Below are positions 57,836 to 64,000 of a stretch of DNA of 64,000 nt, one piece after another. The notes beneath the pieces were generated by a model that was not told where the DNA came from, ran no database searches, and saw nothing but the letters and a program-made list of their open reading frames with translations. Position 1 is the stretch's first letter. Every line of letters starts with the position of its first letter. Origin of the DNA: Omphiscola glabra (taxonomy: Eukaryota > Mollusca > Gastropoda > Lymnaeidae); assembly GCA_964017045.1 (NCBI GenBank), contig OZ024801.1, forward strand, positions 29,546,049 to 29,610,048. Reading direction: 5' to 3'. Made by a program: the position numbers and the translations under genes.

Positions 57836-58224
57836 GTCTGAGCATTTCAGTCTAAAACAGCTGGACTTACTTGAACTGTTCGCCGCTTAAACGAGCGATG
57901 CGCGATAGTCTGCCATTCACGGTCGCTGAGCTTCACCTCTTGAATCCTTAACGATAAAACATCTGAACCCGGTTAAGACAGTCACTGTTACGATGGCTGA
58001 TGTCAGTCTGATTTTTAAGATCGCTGACAAATAAAATTGTAAAAAAATATTGAGATCCTTTGGATTTGTTGTACGTCACTTATCAGCCTCCCGTACAGAA
58101 GTCCCAAGAGCTGGTTGTGTCAGATTATATCAATAGCTTTAATCCTTTGCCTCACCGACCAACATTACTGTAAGATAAAAAGAAAAGAAGACACCAACAA
58201 AACAGGTTTAATAAGAGTTTTTTT
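57836..58224. other. Presumed SLC6 5' flank
   Basis: Non-repetitive and moderately CpG-bearing near 57890-57950. No TATA box seen. It would hold the leader exon or promoter if transcription starts near the first coding exon. Confidence 0.4.
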
Positions 58225-59046
58225 TTAAGAGAAAAGTAGCATGAACAAGCTGAATAGAGGAAAGTAGAAAGAACAAGCTGGGCAGAGGAAAGTAGCAGGA
58301 CCAAACTGCGCAGAGAAAAGTAGCATGAACAAGCTGGGCAGAGCAAAGTAGCTGGAACAAGTTGGGCAGAGGAAAGTGGCCTGAATCAGTAGAACAGAGG
58401 AAAGTAGCAGGAACATGCAGGGCAGAGAAAAGTAGCTGAAACAATCTGGGCAGAGCAAAGTAGCTGGAGCAAGCTGGGCAGCGGAATGTAGCTGGAAGAA
58501 ACTGAGCAGAAGAAAGTAGCTGGAACAAGCTAAGCAGAGGAAAGTAGCTGGAATAAGCTGGGCAGAGCAAAGTAGCTGGAACAAGCTGGGCAGTGGAATG
58601 TAGCTGGAACAAGCTGGGCAGAGGAAAGTAGCTGGAACAAGCTGGGCAGTAGAAAGTATCTGGAACAAGCTGGGCAGTGGAAAGTAGCCGGAACAAGCTG
58701 GGCAGAGGAAAGTAGCCGGAACTAGCTGGGCAGAGGAAAGTGGCTGGAGCAAGCTGGGCAGAGGAAAGTAGCTGGAACAAGCTGGGCAGAGGAAAGTGGC
58801 TGGAACAAGCTGGGCAGAGGAAAGTGGCTGGAACAAGCTGGGCAGAGGAAAGTGGCTGGAACAAGCTGGGCAGAGGAAAGTGGCTGGAACAAGCTGGGCA
58901 GAGGAAAGTGGCTGGAACAAGCTGGGCAGAGGAAAGTGGCTGGAACAAGCTGGGCAGAGGAAAGTGGCTGGAACAAGCTGGGCAGAGGAAAGTGGCTGGA
59001 ACAAGCTGGGCAGAGGAAAGTGGCTGGAACAAGCTGGGCAGAGGAA
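58225..59046. repeat. 28-bp array, about 29 units, upstream of the SLC6 start
   Basis: AAGCTGGGCAGAGGAAAGTG plus GCTGGAAC. One end (58750-59046) is almost uniform and the other diverged, a gradient. Open frames on both strands are artefacts. Confidence 0.95.
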
Positions 59047-59465
59047 AAGGAAAAGCTGAAGAGCAAATAAAAATACTTTATGTTCAAAGAATCATTTTTA
59101 TATCTATAATATTATATACAGCATTTAACGCCTTGAATATAGCAAGGTTCAGTGTCGTAGGAAGGGCAGTCTTAACAGCATTGTGGGGGGGGGGGGGGTC
59201 CTGGGCCCCCTATTCCTCTATAACCCATTCAAGTAGTGTTAGAAGAAATGTAGTTGGTGCTCAGTTTGGTCAATACACTACGATAAGTGTTTTCCTTTGA
59301 TTCTCTAAGACAATGTCATCGGGGGTGGGGTAAGGCGTCCCGGAAGGGGACGGGGCGTCTACCAGCGACAAAATTAGACATAATATCACCCAGGGGTCGG
59401 CTCTAAATCCGTCGCCCCCCCCCCCCAATACATAACACACATTTTTATTCCGTATATATTCTGCG

Positions 59466-59572
59466 CAGGGCCGGATTTACAATTTTAGGGGCCCTAGGCC
59501 AACAAAAATTTGAGGCCCCATTTTGAAAAGTAAAAAATATTGCTAAGTTTTTCATTCAAAAATTATTCACTG
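59466..59572. mobile_element. Partial copy of the CAGGGCCGGATTTAC element
   Basis: Left half of the family seen at 53863-54055, down to TTCATTCAAAAATTATTCA, where it runs straight into the 23-bp array. The right half is absent. Confidence 0.7.
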
Positions 59573-60309
59573 GCTTTGACTGAAGTTATTCACTGGCTTT
59601 GACTGAAGTTATTCAAAGCCGGTGAATAACTTCAGTCAAAGCTAATGAATAACTTCAGTCAAGCCAGTGAATAACTTCAATCAAAGCCAGTGAATAACTT
59701 CAGTCAAAGCCAGTGAATAACTTCAGTCAAAGCCAGTGAATAACTTCAGTCAAAGCCAGTGAATAACTTCAGTCAAAGCCAGTGAATAACTTCAATCAAA
59801 GCCAGTGAATAACTTCAGTCAAAGCCAGTGAATAACTTCAGTCAAAGCCAGTGAATAACTTCAGTCAAAGCCAGTGAATAACTTCAGTCAAAGCCAGTGA
59901 ATAACTTCAGTCAAAGCCAGTGAATAACTTCAATCAAAGCCAGTGAATAACTTCAGTCAAAGCCAGTGAATAACTTCAGTCAAAGCCAGTGAATAACTTC
60001 AGTCAAAGCCAGTGAATAACTTCAATCAAAGCCAGTGAATAACTTCAGTCAAAGCCAGTGAATAACTTCAGTCAAAGCCAGTGAATAACTTCAATCAAAG
60101 CCAGTGAATAACTTCAGTCAAAGCCAGTGAATAACTTCAGTCAAAGCCAGTGAATAACTTCAGTCAAAGCCAGTGAATAACTTCAGTCAAAGCCAGTGAA
60201 TAACTTCAATCAAAGCCAGTGAATAACTTCAGTCAAAGCCAGTGAATAACTTCAGTCAAAGCCAGTGAATAACTTCAATCAAAGCCAGTGAATAACTTCA
60301 GTCAAAGCC
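59561..60309. repeat. 23-bp array with an inversion
   Basis: About 30 units of AGCCAGTGAATAACTTCAGT CAA. The first two units (59567-59612) are in reverse complement, making a head-to-head junction. Confidence 0.95.
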
Positions 60310-61224
60310 TACTCATACACCTGTGGTTTATGCCACTTAAAATGGCAGCTTTACTTACGTTGTTTAATAAATTCAGTATCTGATATAATTTCAGCTTGAA
60401 ACATTTACCAACACCTATGTTGGCGGATGTTATCAACCAGTTGCACGAAAGCTAGCTATGTTAAAAAGTTTCACGAAGATGAGAAATATGGCGGACATGA
60501 CCAAAAAAAAAAAGAACAAAACCAAAAAAAAAGAAGAAAAAAAGAACAGGTTGGTCATCTGAAATTCCCTTTCTTGGTGCGCAATTTAACTCACTTATTC
60601 TCTCTAGACCGTAGTTGAAGCGGAACATGACACGCTGTTTAAAAAGATATTTAGTTCAATTAAGTGTGAGCTGGAGCTAGTGTTTTATCGAATCATAACT
60701 CACTGTGCGAAACGGAGGACCTCGAGCAGACAAGGGAGGCAGTCACTTGAACAAGTCTATTTCATAGTTTTGAGTATGTTTACGTGATTAGTCCCCGTTG
60801 ACAACGGCAATGCCATTCTCATTAAGTTGGCAGCTTTAACACTGGAACAGGTTTAACGTGACATGTTCAGAGTGGTTCTCAAGCACACAAAATCAGTCAT
60901 ACTGTGTCGTCACACATCAGTTCTATAGTCAATATTGAATTTAAGAGTGGTTAGTAGAACGGGTTCACTGAGGGCTTTCATCTCACGGTACTGCTCATCA
61001 ACTCGCAAACCAGACATTTAATTTTAAGAAAAAACGCGTTAAAAACAGTTTTTTAAAAATAAAATCTTTTTCACTTTTGGTGTGGAGCCACATATACGTC
61101 TTTGTCCTCATTCCAACCGTCACCCTCCCACCACCAACACGGGGCAGACAATTCTAGATCTTAACAATTCGCTGAAAGGGAAAGACATCTTTCTGAGTGA
61201 ATACTTACAGTCGTCAATCATTTA
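60310..61224. other. No feature recognised
   Basis: Unique AT-rich sequence with A runs near 60500; no supported exon. Confidence 0.5.
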
Positions 61225-61690
61225 CTAACAGGAGTCAGTCAATGACTCCCAGAAGTAAGTCAACGGCTCCCAGTAGTCGGGCAATGACTCCCAGAAGTCA
61301 GTCAAAGGCTCCCAGAAGTCGGTCAACTCCCAGAAATCAGTCAACGGCTCTCCAGAGGTCGGCCAATGACTCCCAGAAGTCAGTCAACGTCTTCCAGAAG
61401 TCGGCCAATAACTCCCAGAAGTCGACCAATGACTCCCAGAAGTCAGTCAACGGCTCCCAGTAGTCGGGCAATGACTCCCAGAAGTCAGTCAAAGGCTCCC
61501 AGAAGTCGGCCAACTCCCAGAAATCCGTCAACGGCTCTCCAGAGGTCGGCCAATGACTCCCAGAAGTGCGTTAACGGCTCCCAGAAGTCGGTCAATGTTT
61601 CCCAGAAGTCAGTCAACGGTTCCCAGAAGTCGGCCAATGACTCCCAGAAGTCGGCCAATGACTCCCAGAAGTCATTCAACGACTCACAGT
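61225..61690. repeat. 21-bp array with a repeated larger block
   Basis: TCCCAGAAGTCAGTCAACGGC units. The stretch from 61228 to about 61370 recurs from 61441, including the same irregular AACTCCCAGAAATC unit. Confidence 0.93.
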
Positions 61691-61787
61691 CGAGAGTTTT
61701 AAAAAACAAGAAGCAAAAATGCGTTTGTCTCTCAGACATGGGGTACATATAGTAACTTTATTACATATTTAAAATAAATGTTTCCAG

Positions 61788-61905
61788 TTCGTCAGCAATT
61801 TTTCCGTCAGTCAGCAATTTAACCATCAAGCAGCAATTTTCTCGTCAAGCAGCAAACTATTCCCGTCTAGCAGAAATTTTCCCGTCTAGCAGCAACTTTT
61901 CTGAC
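61788..61905. repeat. 19-20-bp array
   Basis: Six units of CGTCAGTCAGCAATTTTC type. Confidence 0.85.
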
Positions 61906-62257
61906 AGTCAACAAAGACTTTGCGAAATCTAGGTGGACTATATTTTGGACTTGTTTCAGGAAAGCGGTTGAGCCGATGAAGATGTTAGCAGACGAGTCAA
62001 AACAGTTGTTTTTTTTTTGTTTGTTTCTTCGATTGCCTGAGATGAAGACCCAGTTAATGTTTGAGATCCATTGCACAGGTTTATTTTGGGTACTAGGCAC
62101 ATCGTTTAAAAATCTCATCAAAGTCATTCATTGCACTTTCTTATTTACCGCGTTTCGGTGCCACAAACGGGGACTGCTCTGCGAGACAAATAGTCATCGG
62201 AAGCTAATCTGGCTTAAACCAGGACATCCTTCGGGTGTTAAATTACAGGCGTGTATC

Positions 62258-62440
62258 CAGGGGTGTAGCTAGGCTTTGTGCCAGTCAGGGCCGACCAATC
62301 ATTTTGCCAACCCTCCCCCACTCCTTTCATAGAAACAATCTCTGAAGTTTGTCAAATTAACCACCTCACAATATAGAAAAGTAGCGTCTCTGGCAGATTC
62401 CCCACCCCCCACCCCCCGCAACCCCTTTTCTACGCCACTG
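62258..62440. mobile_element. hAT-like mini-element with CAGGGGTGTAG ends
   Basis: Ends CAGGGGTGTAGCTAGG and CTACGCCACTG are inverted with two mismatches. Flanks cgtgtatc / tgtgtatc match 7 of 8. The middle differs from the GTGGCGTAGC family. Confidence 0.7.
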
Positions 62441-62665
62441 TGTGTATCCCTTTGGAGCTCTTATATTCCTTATGTAGAAGTAATGTCAGCTTGTTGCAGC
62501 ATGTTCAAATATTCAAAATAGTACACGCATTGACCATATCCCCAAAAGTTATCCCAAAACGTTTCACTATAAATGTCGTACGCAGAAAATGTACACGTAG
62601 AACGAATTGCTATGCCACAAGCGCTGATATCGCCCTGAATGACTTCAGCCATTCGATATCACTGG

Positions 62666-62828
62666 CAGTGGCGTAGCGAGCTTAACTCGCGGCCTGGACA
62701 CAATGCCTTTTTAGCGCCCCCCCCCCCCTATTCGAAAACCATACAATATTATATGTAAAATATACCATTTGGTGCCCCTTTTTGAGTAGCGCCCGGGGCA
62801 TGATGCCCCCCCTTCCGCTACGCCACTA
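62666..62828. mobile_element. hAT-like mini-element, GTGGCGTAGC family, copy B
   Basis: The same element as copy A, flanked by perfect 8-bp duplicates atcactgg (62658-62665, 62829-62836), which puts the family in hAT. Confidence 0.85.
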
Positions 62829-63017
62829 ATCACTGGGTCGATAGTGGAATTAATGTTTATACAAGAGCGATCACCCAACTATAAATTGAACTGTAGAAAT
62901 TTTCTTTAAAAATTTGTGAACATTTCAATAAATATTATAGAAAAGCTTAAGAATTTATTTTTTTTAAACTCCCTCAACTTTCACTTATCATTAAATTTAA
63001 TTATCATTATAACGAAT

Positions 63018-63200
63018 CATTTAAATACTTATCAATCAATACTTATCCTTTAGTACCTATCATTAAATACTTATCAATCAATAATTATCCTTCAGTACCT
63101 ATCATTAAATACTTATCAATCAATACTTATCCTTCAGTACCTATCAATAAATACTTATCAATCAATACTTATCCATCAGTACCTATCATTAAATACTTAA
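63018..63200. repeat. About 42-bp array
   Basis: Four to five units of TACTTATCAATCAATACTTA TCCTTCAGTACCTATCATTAAA. Confidence 0.88.
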
Positions 63201-63488
63201 TCAACCTTATATGGAATAATGATTTTCATTTTTTTTAGTGCCTCCTCGTAACATGCGTATCACATCTCCTCATGCAAGCATTGGTTTTTTAAAAATGTTT
63301 TCCAATGATTTAAACGATTCAACGTGTTGACTCCGTCACACTCGCGTGTCAGTCCAGGAGACGTGAGATTGGCGGGAAGTTATTGATTGAACTGTTGGAA
63401 GCCTACAGGTGATCAACAAGTGCTAACCCTTGGGTTAAACCAAAAAAAAAAAAAAAAAAGTATTTATTATTTTTTTTTTAAACTCCAG

Positions 63489-63552
63489 GTTATTGCCACA
63501 AATCTCAGGAATAAAGAACTCAATTGGCCGAGAGTCGCTGAAGAATTTCAAG
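63489..63552 (+). CDS. Candidate internal exon, unknown gene
   Basis: A T-rich tract ending CTCCAG precedes 64 bases that are open in one frame (VIATNLRNKELNWPRVAEEF) and end at the donor CAAG|GTATGT. Both splice signals are good and the peptide looks non-repetitive. No family recognised. It could belong to a plus-strand gene running off the window. Confidence 0.3.
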
Positions 63553-63679
63553 GTATGTTAAAATACATATTTCTAACGTGACTTTGTTAAGCGATTTCAT
63601 TAATTTGTTAAGCAAAAGTTACATATAACCTCCTGTAGAAAAAACGTAGACACATAACGAGTTTTACATTTTTTTACAG

Positions 63680-64000
63680 GTAGCTTATTCTGGCTTCAAA
63701 TACCCCCCCCCCCCAATGAAATATTTACAGGTAGCTAATTCTAGCTTCAAATCCCCCCATGAAATATTTACAGGTAGCTAATTCTAGCTTCAAATTCCCC
63801 CCATGAAATATTTACAGTTAGCTAATTCTAGCTTCAAATCCCCGCCCTCAATGAAATATTTACAGGTAGCTAATTCTAGCTTCAAATCCTCCAATGAAAT
63901 ATTTACAAGTAGCTAACTCTAGCATCACGTCCCCCTCCCAAGAAATATTTACAGGTAGCTAATATTCTAGCTTCAAATCCCCCCATGAAATATTTACAGG
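63680..64000. repeat. About 43-bp array running off the window
   Basis: Seven units of ATGAAATATTTACAGGTAGC TAATTCTAGCTTCAAATCCCC, cut by the window end. Confidence 0.92.

Noticed and set aside
1..64000. tRNA, rRNA or other structured RNA genes
   Set aside because: None was recognised by eye on either strand; a covariance-model search would be needed to exclude them.

Overview
The window looks like nuclear DNA of a gastropod mollusc, most likely a heterobranch snail or slug. The reasons are: one spliced metazoan transporter gene with long introns; one intronless rhodopsin-class GPCR of the type expanded in gastropods; animal-type telomeric repeats lying internally; SPIN-like and other hAT mini-transposons; and LINE fragments. 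There is nothing bacterial: no operons, no ribosome-binding sites, and most long open frames are artefacts of tandem repeats whose period is a multiple of three.

Two genes can be supported. (1) A complete SLC6 sodium- and chloride-coupled transporter lies on the minus strand, 57835 down to 37207. It has 13 coding exons whose phases all join without a break into 668 residues. It is closest to the GABA/taurine/creatine branch. Twelve introns have GT-AG ends except intron 10, which must use a GC donor. (2) A single-exon class A GPCR of 394 residues lies on the plus strand at 30330-31514, with a degenerate DRY motif, no NPxxY motif and a GC-rich coding sequence.

Layout: 1-12 kb holds minisatellites, a hAT mini-element with a perfect target duplication, a Harbinger-like insertion inside a 43-bp array, a LINE fragment, an 11-bp array and a degenerate telomeric block. 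At 12-30 kb there are a candidate promoter, a CT tract, five tandem perfect CRE sites, a 57-64-bp array, a 12-bp array and further arrays up to the GPCR start codon. From 30 to 37 kb come the GPCR, a SPIN copy and arrays. The transporter fills 37-58 kb, with arrays in nearly every intron. From 58 to 64 kb there are arrays, two adjacent hAT mini-elements and one candidate exon.

Tandem arrays cover roughly 19 kb, about 30% of the window by my coordinates. The most unusual signal is that three splice sites of the transporter gene have themselves been tandemly amplified: the exon 1 donor (56-bp unit, four copies), the exon 6 donor (19-bp unit, seven copies) and the exon 7 acceptor (71-bp unit, two copies). 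Several other arrays start within about 10-50 bp of a splice site, and another ends about 25 bp before the GPCR start codon. I read this as array birth at exon edges. The two genes show no operon-like or pathway link. The GPCR reads away from the reference start and the transporter lies downstream in the opposite orientation.
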